The notes beneath the pieces are model-generated. The model had not been told where the DNA came from. It ran no database searches and worked only from the letters and a program-made list of their open reading frames with translations. A stretch of DNA of 55,706 bases from Clostridiales bacterium (lineage in GTDB: Bacteria; Bacillota; Clostridia; Christensenellales; Aristaeellaceae), in the NCBI GenBank assembly GCA_015056055.1, contig SVHC01000020.1, positions 1 to 55,706 on the forward strand. The letters run 5' to 3'. Made by a program: the position numbers and the translations under genes. Of this stretch, positions 44,205 through 52,567 are shown one piece after another (positions within the stretch are counted from its first letter, which is position 1; each line of letters opens with the position of its first letter).

Positions 44205-45943
44205 TTGCAGCTGCCTCCTTCCACGATTGCGCCGAACGGGCATACACTCTGGCAATGTCCGCAGCCGACGCACAGATCCGGATTGATCTTAACGCCCTTG
44301 CCTGCGCGCTCCAGTGCCGGGCAGCCCAGCTTCATGCAGCTCAGGCAGTTCTTGCACTTATCGGTGTCGATGATGAGAGCAGGCTTGACGTTCTTCTTAT
44401 TCAGCAGCATGCAGGGGCGGCGAACCACGATAACGGAAACGCCGTCGTATGCGCTTTCTTCCTTCAGACCCGCTTCCAGACCCTTCATATCAAAGGGATC
44501 GTATACGCGGATGTGATCCTTATCCACGCCACAGGATGCGCACAGATCGGTCAGGGAAACCTGGCAGGTGCGTTCGCCGTGAATATCAAATCCGGTGGAG
44601 GGGTTCGGCTGATGACCGGTCATACCGGTGGTGGAGTTATCCAGAATCAGCACAGTCACGCGTGCACGGTTGTAGCATGCGCTGATGAGGGAGGTTACGC
44701 CGGAGTGCAGGAAGGTGCTGTCGCCCAGAACGGCAACGGTCTTTTCTGCGGCTTCTGCACCCATCATGCGGTTGAAGCCCTGGCTCATGCCAACGGATGC
44801 GCCCATGCACAGGGTGGTATCCAGAGCAGAAAGCGGAGCAAGAGCGCCCAGCGTGTAGCAGCCGATATCACCGGTAACGGTGTACTTCAGCTTATTGAGA
44901 ACAGCGTAGGTGCCTCTGTGCGGGCAGCCCGGGCACAGTACCGGAGGACGTGCGGGAACCGGATCAGGCACGATGGCATCCGGAACTTCGCGGCCCAGGA
45001 GCTGTGCGATCTTGCGTGCGGAAAGCTCGCCCTGATGACCGGTAAGATCCTTGCCGGAAACCTTGATGCCGCGGGCAGCGATCTGCTCTTCGATCACGGG
45101 TTCCAGCTCTTCGAATACATAAAGCGTATCTACCTTGGAGGCGAACTCCTCGATCAGCTTCATGGGAAGAGGATTGACCATGCCCAGCTTAAGGACGGAT
45201 ACGTCCGGAGCAGCTTCCTTCACATATTCATAGATGATGCCGGTGCAAATAACGCCGATTTTGGTATCGGCCATCTCCATGCGGTTGATGGACATGGAGC
45301 AGGCATCCTCTGCCAGATCGTTCATGCGCTTTTCAACAAAGACATGACGACCCTTTGCCATAGCGGGCATCATAACCCACTTGGAGGTATCCTTCTGATA
45401 GGGGCGCAGTTCCTTCTCCTGACGGTCCTGCGTGTTCACAACGCTGCGTGCGTGTGCGATACGGGTGGTGGTACGCATCAGAACGGGAGTATCGTACTTT
45501 TCGCTCAGATCATAAGCAATGCTCATGAATTCGCGGCACTCATCGCTGTTGGAGGGCTCCAGCATGGGAACCTGTGCAGCACGGGCGTGCATGCGGCTGT
45601 CCTGCTCGTTCTGAGAGGAATGCATGCCCGGGTCATCGGCAACGATCACAACGAGACCGCCGTTTACGCCGGTATAGGAAAGGGTGTACAGCGGATCGCT
45701 TGCAACATTCAGACCAACGTGCTTCATGCAGCTCAGTGCACGTGCGCCTGCCATGCTTGCGCCTGCACTTACCTCAAGTGCAACCTTTTCATTGGTTGCC
45801 CACTCGGCATAAATTTCCGGATACTTTGCGCAGTATTCGGTGATTTCCGTGCTCGGAGTTCCCGGATAGCTCGATACCAGGCGCACACCCGCTTCATAAG
45901 CACCGCGGGCAATGGCCTCATTTCCCAGCATAAATTCTTTCAT
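44201..45943 (-). CDS. iorA: Indolepyruvate:ferredoxin oxidoreductase, alpha subunit
   Basis: A 580-residue thiamine-diphosphate enzyme subunit that oxidatively decarboxylates aryl pyruvates to aryl-acetyl-CoA, passing electrons to ferredoxin. The N-terminal domain (MLGNEAIARGAYEAGVRLVS, SSYPGTPSTEI) and the ThDP part (PVLCPGCPHRGTYAVLNKL, TGDIGCYTLG, ILDNSTTGMTGHQPNPS) are present. Two C-terminal 4Fe-4S clusters are formed by CKNCLSCMKLGCP and CVGCGHCQSVCP. It is transcribed after the upstream paaK and before iorB. Confidence 0.95.
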   Translation of the reverse strand: MKEFMLGNEAIARGAYEAGVRLVSSYPGTPSTEITEYCAKYPEIYAEWATNEKVALEVSAGASMAGARALSCMKHVGLNVASDPLYTLSYTGVNGGLVVIVADDPGMHSSQNEQDSRMHARAAQVPMLEPSNSDECREFMSIAYDLSEKYDTPVLMRTTTRIAHARSVVNTQDRQEKELRPYQKDTSKWVMMPAMAKGRHVFVEKRMNDLAEDACSMSINRMEMADTKIGVICTGIIYEYVKEAAPDVSVLKLGMVNPLPMKLIEEFASKVDTLYVFEELEPVIEEQIAARGIKVSGKDLTGHQGELSARKIAQLLGREVPDAIVPDPVPARPPVLCPGCPHRGTYAVLNKLKYTVTGDIGCYTLGALAPLSALDTTLCMGASVGMSQGFNRMMGAEAAEKTVAVLGDSTFLHSGVTSLISACYNRARVTVLILDNSTTGMTGHQPNPSTGFDIHGERTCQVSLTDLCASCGVDKDHIRVYDPFDMKGLEAGLKEESAYDGVSVIVVRRPCMLLNKKNVKPALIIDTDKCKNCLSCMKLGCPALERAGKGVKINPDLCVGCGHCQSVCPFGAIVEGGSCK

Positions 45944-45965
45944 AATTCTTTCGTTCCTTTATCTA

Positions 45966-47261
45966 TTACTGATTGCGCAGATCAACTACGCGGCGAGCCT
46001 TACCTTCAAAGCGCTTGAGCGTGTTGGGGGAAACAAAGCGAATGGGCATATCCAGCTGGCAGATGGTGCGGATGCGGTTGCCGATGTAGTTGCGCAGACG
46101 CTCCAGTTCTGCAAAGTTGTCCAGATTCTCTTCGTCGGTAAGCTCAACACGAACTTCGATCTTGTCGGTGTAATTTTCACGGGTAACGATGATTTCATAA
46201 TGCGGTCCGATTCCCTGAACGCCCAGAAGAGCAGTTTCGATCTGGCTGGGGAATACGTTTACGCCGCGGATGATCAGCATATCGTCGGAACGACCCTTGC
46301 ACTTTTCCATGCGGTAGGTCGTGCGTCCGCATTCACACTTTTCGGTAAGCAGACGGGTAATGTCGCGCGTGCGGTAGCGAATCATCGGCATGGCATACTT
46401 GGACAGCGTGGTGATAACCAGCTCACCCTGCTCGCCCTCAGGCAGAACTTCACCCGTTTCGGGATTGATAATCTCGCAGTAGAAGAAGTCCTCGTTAATG
46501 TGCATGCCTTTTTTGCAGGTGCACTCACCGGCAACGCCCGGGCCCATAACTTCGGACAGGCCATAGTTTTCCGTGGCAATGATGCCGAAGCGGCGCTCAA
46601 GTTCTTCGCGCATTGCCTCGGTGGAGGGTTCTGCGCCGAACAGACCAATGCGCAGCTTAAGCTTATCCATAACGCCGGCCTTCTCTGCCGTTTCGGCCAG
46701 ATACAGCGCGTAGCTCGGGGTCGCTACCAGAACGGTTGCGCCGAAGTCTTCCATAATCTGAATCTGGCGTGCGGTATTGCCGCTGGAAATCGGAACAACT
46801 GCAGCGCCGATTTTTTCAAGGCCGTAGTGCAGGCCGAATGCACCGGTGAACAGACCGTAGCCAAATGCAACCTGGGCAATATCCCCCTTGGATGCGCCTG
46901 CGCCGGTCACGATACGGGCGATGCACTCGCTCCAGGTTTCAAGATCCTCTTTGGTATATCCAACAACGATGGGCTTACCCGTCGTGCCGGAAGAAGCATG
47001 TACGCGCACGATATCATCCATCGGGACAGCAAACAGTCCATAAGGATAATTATCGCGCAGATCGGTTTTCACCGTGAAATCCAATTTCTGAATATCTTCA
47101 AGGCAGGTCATCTCCTCAGGCACAAAGCCGGACGCTGCCATACGATCGCGATAAAAGGGAACGTTGTCTCTTGCGTGGATCAAAATCTTCTTGAGTCTTT
47201 CAAACTGCACGGCACGAATCGTTTCACGATCCGCCTGTTCGATCCCGGGATTCCAGATCAT
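45966..47261 (-). CDS. paaK: Phenylacetate-CoA ligase (upstream copy)
   Basis: A 431-residue PaaK-type ligase. Its loop is [19 protein letters not shown], with AFGYGLFTGAFGLHYGLE and ENYGLSEVMGPGVAGEC. It is the first gene of paaK-iorA-iorB-paaK. Two paralogues flanking iorAB suggest different aryl-acid preferences, or one acting in each direction; sequence alone cannot decide. AGGAGG lies 8 bases before the ATG. Confidence 0.93.
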   Translation of the reverse strand: MIWNPGIEQADRETIRAVQFERLKKILIHARDNVPFYRDRMAASGFVPEEMTCLEDIQKLDFTVKTDLRDNYPYGLFAVPMDDIVRVHASSGTTGKPIVVGYTKEDLETWSECIARIVTGAGASKGDIAQVAFGYGLFTGAFGLHYGLEKIGAAVVPISSGNTARQIQIMEDFGATVLVATPSYALYLAETAEKAGVMDKLKLRIGLFGAEPSTEAMREELERRFGIIATENYGLSEVMGPGVAGECTCKKGMHINEDFFYCEIINPETGEVLPEGEQGELVITTLSKYAMPMIRYRTRDITRLLTEKCECGRTTYRMEKCKGRSDDMLIIRGVNVFPSQIETALLGVQGIGPHYEIIVTRENYTDKIEVRVELTDEENLDNFAELERLRNYIGNRIRTICQLDMPIRFVSPNTLKRFEGKARRVVDLRNQ

Positions 47262-47324
47262 CGTAAAAACCTCCTGATGTTTCCTACCATTCTACCCAAA
47301 CTTACTCAAAGCCGGTATCTATAT

Positions 47325-47353
47325 ATTATATCGCATTTATTCTGGAAAAGCAA
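47325..47353 (-). promoter_or_regulatory. Promoter of the paaK-iorAB run
   Basis: TTGCTT (47348-47353), 17-bp spacer, TATAAT (47325-47330) on the minus strand, about 60 bp before the ATG. Confidence 0.8.
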
Positions 47354-47362
47354 TAAAAGGGC

Positions 47363-47391
47363 TTGATTTCCGAAAAAAACACGCGTAAAAT
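47363..47391 (+). promoter_or_regulatory. Promoter of the SGNH hydrolase gene
   Basis: TTGATT (47363-47368), 17-bp spacer, TAAAAT (47386-47391), divergent from the paaK promoter; the two -35 boxes are 9 bp apart. Confidence 0.6.
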
Positions 47392-47423
47392 AATACCATA
47401 TTAAATATATTCGGAGGTTTTCT

Positions 47424-48059
47424 ATGAAACTTTCAAAAAATGACCGAATTGTGATGATTGGTGATTCCGTAACCGATTGCGGACGTGCCCGCCCCGTAGG
47501 CGAACGCTATGGCATGGGCAGCGGATACCCGGCTATTTTTGCTTCCCTGCTGGATATTCGCCACACCGACCTGTATATCCGAGTGAGCAATACCGGCATT
47601 TCCGGTAACACTTCCCGCCATCTCGTCGAAAGATGGCAGAGCGATGTTCTGGACCTGAATCCTGACTGGGTTACCATCATGATTGGCATCAACGATGTAT
47701 GGCGTCAGCTGGATGAGCCCAAGAACAAGGAAATCCATGTTCTTGAGCCCGAATTTGAAGCCAACCTCACCAAGATGGTGGAAGACACTCTTCCCCATGT
47801 AAAAGGCATGGTTCTGCTGCCGCCCGTATACATGGATACCAACAAAAACGATACCATGCGTGCAATGCGTGACCGCTATGCCGAAATCGTGTATAAAGTA
47901 GCCAATAAGTACAATCTGCCGGTTGCAGATGCACAGCCCGCATTTGACAAGTATTTTGAGTACCATCATCCCAAGTACATGGCAGGCGACTATGTTCATC
48001 CTGACCTCACCGGTCATATCATGATTGCAGAGGCTCTGATGAGCGCGCTGGAGGACTGA
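47424..48059 (+). CDS. SGNH/GDSL-type esterase, cytoplasmic
   Basis: A 211-residue enzyme of the SGNH hydrolase superfamily, with no signal peptide. Block I is GDSVTDCGR with S15 as nucleophile. The Gly block is NTGISGNTSRHLVERW, the Asn block GINDVWRQ, and the Asp-His pair is in DYVHPDLTGH near the C-terminus. Such proteins de-acylate sugars or esters; intracellular members often work on acetylated oligosaccharides, but the substrate is unknown. GGAGG precedes the ATG and the next gene follows after 7 bp. Confidence 0.88.
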   Translation: MKLSKNDRIVMIGDSVTDCGRARPVGERYGMGSGYPAIFASLLDIRHTDLYIRVSNTGISGNTSRHLVERWQSDVLDLNPDWVTIMIGINDVWRQLDEPKNKEIHVLEPEFEANLTKMVEDTLPHVKGMVLLPPVYMDTNKNDTMRAMRDRYAEIVYKVANKYNLPVADAQPAFDKYFEYHHPKYMAGDYVHPDLTGHIMIAEALMSALED

Positions 48060-48066
48060 TTTTTCC

Positions 48067-48552
48067 ATGACGGATGAGAAAACCAATGTCATGCGCCTGC
48101 TTGACGGAAAACGCGTAAAGTACAATGCATATACCTATCCCTGCCCGGATGGTGCAGTCAGCGGCACAGAAGTCGCACGCCTTACCGGTCTCCCGGAGGA
48201 ACGCGTGTTCAAGACGCTTGTGACCGTCGGCAAAAGCGGACAGCACTATGTATTCGTTATCCCTGTAGCTGCGGAGCTCCATCTCAAAAAAGCTGCACAG
48301 TGCTCAAAAGAGAAGTCCATTGAAATGATCAAGTCGAAGGATCTTCTCCCCCTCACGGGATATGTACACGGCGGCTGTTCCCCCATCGGCATGAAAAAGC
48401 GATTTCCCACCTTCCTTCACAAAACCGCCGAAGGATTGGAAAATATCGTTTTCAGCGCCGGAAAGATCGGATATCAGGTCGAGTTGAATCCGGAGGATCT
48501 CAAAAAGCTCACTCCGTTTGCCTACGGAGATCTTGTAGATTCCGAAGAGTAA
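48067..48552 (+). CDS. YbaK-type aminoacyl-tRNA deacylase
   Basis: A 161-residue YbaK/EbsC-type protein that clears misacylated Cys-tRNA(Pro) or similar. The N-terminal part (TNVMRLLDGKRVKYNAYTYP) and the core segments ERVFKTLVTVGKSGQHYVFV, VAAELHLKKAAQCSKEKSIE and GYVHGGCSPIGMKKRFPTFL are typical of this family. It is different from the ProX-type protein at 13138-13635, so the cell has at least two free-standing editing proteins. It is probably co-transcribed with the SGNH hydrolase. Confidence 0.9.
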   Translation: MTDEKTNVMRLLDGKRVKYNAYTYPCPDGAVSGTEVARLTGLPEERVFKTLVTVGKSGQHYVFVIPVAAELHLKKAAQCSKEKSIEMIKSKDLLPLTGYVHGGCSPIGMKKRFPTFLHKTAEGLENIVFSAGKIGYQVELNPEDLKKLTPFAYGDLVDSEE

Positions 48553-48565
48553 TATTACCCCAATC

Positions 48566-48892
48566 AGAGCCGCCTCACAAAGGCGGCTCTCAAATCGTTA
48601 ACAAAGTCAACGATTTGCCAGAGTCTGAAAAAACCTGCAAGGCAAGGAAGCAAACTTGCAGTCAAGGGAGCTTGCTTAAACGCAAGTGACCGCAGACTGC
48701 AAGCGTAGCTGACACAGCAAGAATACCGGCGTATTCCTTCGAATCCGCCGGTCCGCGCGACGACGCTGCGCGTCCGTCCGCTATTCTTAACACAGCAAGC
48801 AAAAATCCTTACGAACACTAAAAGCGTCATAAGGATTTTTGCGTTTGCAGGGTTTGTCAGAGGTCTGAGAGCCGCCTCACAAAGGCGGCTCT
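48566..48892. repeat. Structured non-coding element bounded by identical 25-bp palindromes
   Basis: Both ends are the same 25-bp palindrome: arms AGAGCCGCCT and AGGCGGCTCT around CACAA, at 48566-48590 and 48868-48892. The 277 bases between are packed with further hairpins: CAAATCGTT/AACGATTTG (48591-48617), CTGCAA/TTGCAG (48635-48661), CTTGC/GCAAG (48671-48686), GAATAC/GTATTC (48721-48736) and a long terminator-like stem AAAATCCTTA/TAAGGATTTT near 48801-48840. A weak minus-strand frame of 116 codons runs across it, but it is Cys/Arg-rich without a ribosome binding site and looks fortuitous. It may be a miniature transposable element or a structured RNA; I cannot tell which. A second copy elsewhere in the genome would decide. 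Confidence 0.6.
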
Positions 48893-49110
48893 GTGCATAT
48901 CTAAGGGATGACAATATACATTATACCGATTCCGCCCCCCAAAAAATGCAGAAACGTCCGACAGATACCGCGTAGCCTCGATGCGCGGGAATATTTTTCG
49001 CATCTGCCTCAAGCATCTCTGTTCTTTTTTACCGAATAACACATTTCGTTAAGGACTGTTTATTGTGCAATATTTCCCACTTTCATCCGCAAATTCAACA
49101 TTTGTTGAGA

Positions 49111-49139
49111 TTGTATTTGTGTACTAAATGTGATATGAT
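49111..49139 (+). promoter_or_regulatory. Promoter of the flippase-pssA-psd operon
   Basis: TTGTAT (49111-49116), 17-bp spacer, extended -10 TG-a-TATGAT (49134-49139). The stretch 48893-49110 before it is AT-rich and holds no gene that I can support. Confidence 0.7.
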
Positions 49140-49190
49140 GGTTATGTACACATATCCCTGCGTGTACCAGATTTATCGGAGGATTTTCAA

Positions 49191-50216
49191 TTGCACAACA
49201 AGTCATTTCGCACATATTTTAATTGGATTTTCCTGATTGTGCTATTTGTTCTGACCGGACTTGCCATTTTTCAAGATCAGGACCCTGCTCAAGTGCTGCA
49301 CTATCTGCGAACCGCCGATCCGGTCTATATCATTCCTGCCGTTGTATGCGTAGTGCTGTTTATTCTGGGTGAATCCGTCGTTATAAAACAGCTTCTCCAT
49401 TCCCTCGGAACCCGAATTTCGTTTACGCACTGCAGTCTTTATTCCTTTATCGGATTCTTTTACAGCTGCATCACGCCTTCTGCTTCCGGCGGTCAGCCGA
49501 TGCAGGTCATCGCCATGCGGAAGGACAAAATTCCTGTTGCAGTATCCACTGTAGTGCTGGTTATCATCGCCATCACCTATAAACTGGTACTGGTCATGGT
49601 AGGCCTTGCCGTGCTTCTGATACGCCCGCAGGAAATCATGTACTATCTTGAACCGGTTGAAGGTTTCATGCATCTGGGCCTTTTCCTGAATGTTATCGTC
49701 ATCACCGGATTGATACTGCTTGTTTTCCATCCCGGAGCACTTCGGCGCATCGCGGAGAATACCATACACTTCTTGCACAAAATCCGTCCCTTCCGTCATC
49801 CGGAAAGGATTATGGATAAGCTTGAGCAGATGGCAGCACAGTATGACGGCACCGCGCAGTTTTACCGCAGCCGTCCCGGCATTATAATCAGCGTATTTCT
49901 TATCACAGTAGTACAGCGTCTTCTGCTGTTCCTTGTCACATGGTTTGCGTACCGTGCCTTTGGTTTGGAAGGTGACAGACTTGTCACTATCGTAACGCTT
50001 CAAGCCATGATCTCGGTTGCTGTGGATATGCTTCCGCTTCCCGGAGGCATGGGAATCAGTGAAAATCTGTTCCTGACCATATTTGAGCCCCTCTTTGGAG
50101 CTGCTCTGGTGCTTCCCGGCATGATGATCTGCCGCGGAATCAGTTTCTACACGCAACTGTTAATCAGCGCGGTAATGACCGCCGCCGCATCCTTTATCAT
50201 ACGTGAGAAAAAATAA
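49191..50216 (+). CDS. LPG-synthase-type transmembrane domain protein (YbhN/flippase-like)
   Basis: A 341-residue protein with about eight membrane segments, matching the flippase half of MprF-type proteins (LPG_synthase_TM, also YbhN). The characteristic segments are GFFYSCITPSASGGQPMQVI (about 86-105) and VDMLPLPGGMGISENLF near 285. It has no lysyl-transferase domain, so it cannot by itself make lysyl-phosphatidylglycerol; transport or flipping of a lipid is an inference. The TTG at 49191 is chosen because GGAGG lies 8 bases before it. It leads an operon with pssA (14 bp later) and psd, which ties it to phospholipid traffic. Confidence 0.87.
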   Translation: MHNKSFRTYFNWIFLIVLFVLTGLAIFQDQDPAQVLHYLRTADPVYIIPAVVCVVLFILGESVVIKQLLHSLGTRISFTHCSLYSFIGFFYSCITPSASGGQPMQVIAMRKDKIPVAVSTVVLVIIAITYKLVLVMVGLAVLLIRPQEIMYYLEPVEGFMHLGLFLNVIVITGLILLVFHPGALRRIAENTIHFLHKIRPFRHPERIMDKLEQMAAQYDGTAQFYRSRPGIIISVFLITVVQRLLLFLVTWFAYRAFGLEGDRLVTIVTLQAMISVAVDMLPLPGGMGISENLFLTIFEPLFGAALVLPGMMICRGISFYTQLLISAVMTAAASFIIREKK

Positions 50217-50230
50217 AAGGAGCGATCCAC

Positions 50231-50962
50231 ATGCGTTTTATCGGATTTTATGATTATACTGTAGTCCTCACATATCTGAGTCTGATTTCATCCGTGCTCG
50301 GCATCACTCGCGCGATTCACGGTGACTATAAATTTGCCATATTCTGCCTCGCCTTCTCCGGAATCTGCGACGCTTTTGACGGCATTGTTGCACGCTCCAA
50401 GAAAAACCGCACTGAGGATGAAAAGGCTTTCGGCATTCAGCTGGATTCCCTGTGTGATGTGGTCTGTTTCGGCGTATTTCCGGCAATTATCTGCTATCTT
50501 TTGGGCGTACGCGGCACTTTGGGACTGATTCTGGTGTTCTTCTATTGCCTGTGCGCAGTGATTCGCCTTGCCTTCTTCAATGTACTGGAAGGCAAGCGCC
50601 AGCAAACCGAAGGTGGCGCGACGAAAACCTATCGCGGTCTGCCTGTAACCTCCATTGCCTTTATTCTTCCGCTTGCATTCTGGCTGCAGTTTATCATACC
50701 CGAAATCGCGTTTATGGTCCTTCTGCATGCCATCCTTTTGGTTGTCGGTTTCCTGTTCATCTTTGATTTTAAATTCCCGAAGCTGAGCTTCAAAATGATT
50801 ATTGCATTCTCCCTGCTTCTGTTAATGACTGTCGGAGCCATCATGGCATATACCCGTTTCCGCATCCCCTCGCCTACCGACCAGTCGAATCCGATTATTG
50901 AAGAAATCGTAGACGGCATTGAAGAATTTATCGAAGAGAGCAATGAAGATGAAGCTGCGTAA
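50231..50962 (+). CDS. pssA: CDP-diacylglycerol-serine O-phosphatidyltransferase
   Basis: The enzyme makes phosphatidylserine from CDP-DAG and serine. The 243-residue membrane protein has the CDP-alcohol phosphotransferase signature: D47, D50-G51, A54-R55, then G68, D72 and D76 in GIQLDSLCD. There are 12 residues between AR and the G instead of 8, as I recall from other clostridial PssA proteins. About eight hydrophobic segments follow, and the C-terminus carries an acidic tail (EEIVDGIEEFIEES). The end overlaps the psd start, so PS is probably passed on to the decarboxylase. GGAG precedes the ATG. Confidence 0.92.
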   Translation: MRFIGFYDYTVVLTYLSLISSVLGITRAIHGDYKFAIFCLAFSGICDAFDGIVARSKKNRTEDEKAFGIQLDSLCDVVCFGVFPAIICYLLGVRGTLGLILVFFYCLCAVIRLAFFNVLEGKRQQTEGGATKTYRGLPVTSIAFILPLAFWLQFIIPEIAFMVLLHAILLVVGFLFIFDFKFPKLSFKMIIAFSLLLLMTVGAIMAYTRFRIPSPTDQSNPIIEEIVDGIEEFIEESNEDEAA

Positions 50963-51815
50963 CGGGACGGTTATATCGTCTGAAAACGGACAGGACAGGC
51001 TCCTTGCGCGTTTATACGGAAGCGCAATCGGCCGCATTGTGCTGCGTCCTCTGGTATCTCCCGCTGTTTCCCGGCTGGCAGGAAAATTCCTTTCCAGCCG
51101 TTTTTCTATCCCCTTGATTCGCCCGTTTATTCGCTCCAACCATATTGATATGGCTCCTTTTGAAGCTGTAAACTACCAAAGCTACAATGAATTTTTCTCC
51201 CGAAAAATCCGACCGGACGCCAGACCGATTGATGCGGAAAAATCCCATTTGATTGCACCGTGCGACAGCAAACTAACTGTTCTCCCAATTACCTCCGAAA
51301 GTCGTTTTACGCTCAAGCATACGGAATATACCGTATCCTCTCTTCTAAAAAATGAGCAGCTTGCCGAGCAGTATACCGGCGGTTATGCCTTGATTTTCCG
51401 CCTGACAGTGGATGATTATCACCGCTATTGCTATGTTGCCGATGGCGAAAAAAGCGCCAATACCTATATCCCCGGCAAATTGCACACCGTGAATCCCATT
51501 GCCAATGACCATTATCCCATTTATAAGGAAAACGCCCGGGAGTACAGTGTGATTCGCACCGATGTGTTCGACGATATCCTTATGATGGAGGTTGGCGCTC
51601 TGTTGGTTGGAAAAATTGTAAACCACCACGGCAAAGCACAGGTATTCCGCGGTCAGGAAAAAGGATATTTCCAGTTTGGAGGTTCTACTGTGGTTCTCCT
51701 TTTCAAAAAAGACACCATTGTTCCCGATTCCGACATTCTGGAAAACTCCCGTGAAAACATCGAAACCGTCGTCCGCATGGGTGAAAAAATCGGCATCTCT
51801 GCGCAATCCGAATAA
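50949..51815 (+). CDS. psd: Phosphatidylserine decarboxylase proenzyme
   Basis: The enzyme turns phosphatidylserine into phosphatidylethanolamine. A 288-residue proenzyme is predicted from the ATG at 50949 (50943 is an alternative). The autocatalytic cleavage site is FGGST near residue 255, where the serine becomes the pyruvoyl group. Upstream motifs are the His in VDDYHRYCY and HTVNPIA. The gene begins inside the end of pssA, so the two are coupled. A strong bidirectional terminator follows. Confidence 0.92.
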   Translation: MKLRNGTVISSENGQDRLLARLYGSAIGRIVLRPLVSPAVSRLAGKFLSSRFSIPLIRPFIRSNHIDMAPFEAVNYQSYNEFFSRKIRPDARPIDAEKSHLIAPCDSKLTVLPITSESRFTLKHTEYTVSSLLKNEQLAEQYTGGYALIFRLTVDDYHRYCYVADGEKSANTYIPGKLHTVNPIANDHYPIYKENAREYSVIRTDVFDDILMMEVGALLVGKIVNHHGKAQVFRGQEKGYFQFGGSTVVLLFKKDTIVPDSDILENSRENIETVVRMGEKIGISAQSE

Positions 51816-51819
51816 AGTC

Positions 51820-51852
51820 AAAACCACGCTTCGCAATGCAGCGTGGTTTTTT
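51820..51852. terminator. Bidirectional terminator between psd and the SDR gene
   Basis: Stem AAAACCACGCT/AGCGTGGTTTT with a 9-base loop and T/A runs on both sides; it separates convergent genes. Confidence 0.87.
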
Positions 51853-51859
51853 GTACGTT

Positions 51860-52567
51860 CTAAGCATTCAGTGTCCATCCGCAGTCGGCGTGATAGATCA
51901 TCTGTTTCGTCATGCCACCGTCTATACAGATGTTCTCTCCGGTGATAAATCCGGCATTATCCGAGCAAAGGAACAGAACCATCGAGGCTATATCCATAGG
52001 ATTGCCTACTCTTCCCGCAGGCTGCTGAATGGCATCCGGGCCTTCGTAAACCGTGTAGTTTGTATCAATCCAGCCGGGAGAAATGGAGTTTACCCGAACA
52101 CGCCCTGCAAAACTCACGGCAAGCGCATGCGTAAGCGCGGCAATACCGCCCTTGGCAGCTGTATAGCTCTCCGTCTGCGGCTGGCTCATCCGGTCACGCG
52201 AAGATGAAATATTGACGATACTTGCTCCCGGCGCAAAATTATTCCTGAAAAGTTTTGCAAGATAAAACGGAGCCGTCACTCCCACTTTCAGCGCATATTC
52301 GAACTCCTCATAAGACGCAGCATCAATTCCGCGGTTCAGGGGCGCTGCATTGTTTATCAGATAGTCCACATGTCCATACTCCGCGATAACCTTCGCCGCA
52401 AACGCTTCCAATGTTTTTCTGTCGGCAAGGTCACCTATAAAGTAATTATTTTCCTGCAAATCAATTGTGCAGACCACAGCTCCCGCTTTTGCAAACTCTT
52501 CGCAGATGCATTTTCCGATTCCCTGTGCGCCTCCGGTCACAACAGCTACCTTGCCGTCAAAATTCAT
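51860..52567 (-). CDS. Short-chain dehydrogenase/reductase
   Basis: A 235-residue NAD(P)-dependent oxidoreductase. The cofactor loop is TGGAQGIGKCI (residues 11-21), followed by NNAAPLNR (NNAG-like). The catalytic Ser lies in NISSSRDRM and the Tyr-Lys pair in SYTAAKGG. C-terminal ENICIDGGMTKQM fits typical SDRs. The substrate cannot be deduced. It overlaps the Crp/Fnr gene by 4 bp, so the regulator and this enzyme are co-expressed; the enzyme may take part in the pathway the regulator controls. Confidence 0.9.
   Translation of the reverse strand: MNFDGKVAVVTGGAQGIGKCICEEFAKAGAVVCTIDLQENNYFIGDLADRKTLEAFAAKVIAEYGHVDYLINNAAPLNRGIDAASYEEFEYALKVGVTAPFYLAKLFRNNFAPGASIVNISSSRDRMSQPQTESYTAAKGGIAALTHALAVSFAGRVRVNSISPGWIDTNYTVYEGPDAIQQPAGRVGNPMDIASMVLFLCSDNAGFITGENICIDGGMTKQMIYHADCGWTLNA

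Noticed and set aside
42534-47366. Long plus-strand open frames (to about 660 codons) opposite paaK, iorA and iorB.
   Set aside because: They lie entirely antisense to clear enzyme genes and have low-complexity composition without any recognisable domain.
47262-47423. T-box or amino-acid riboswitch before paaK-iorAB.
   Set aside because: The leader is only about 60 bases long and holds no T-box motif or terminator hairpin.
48564-48914. A 116-codon minus-strand protein in the palindrome-bounded element.
   Set aside because: It is Cys/Arg/Leu-rich, has no ribosome binding site, and the DNA is explained by its inverted repeats.
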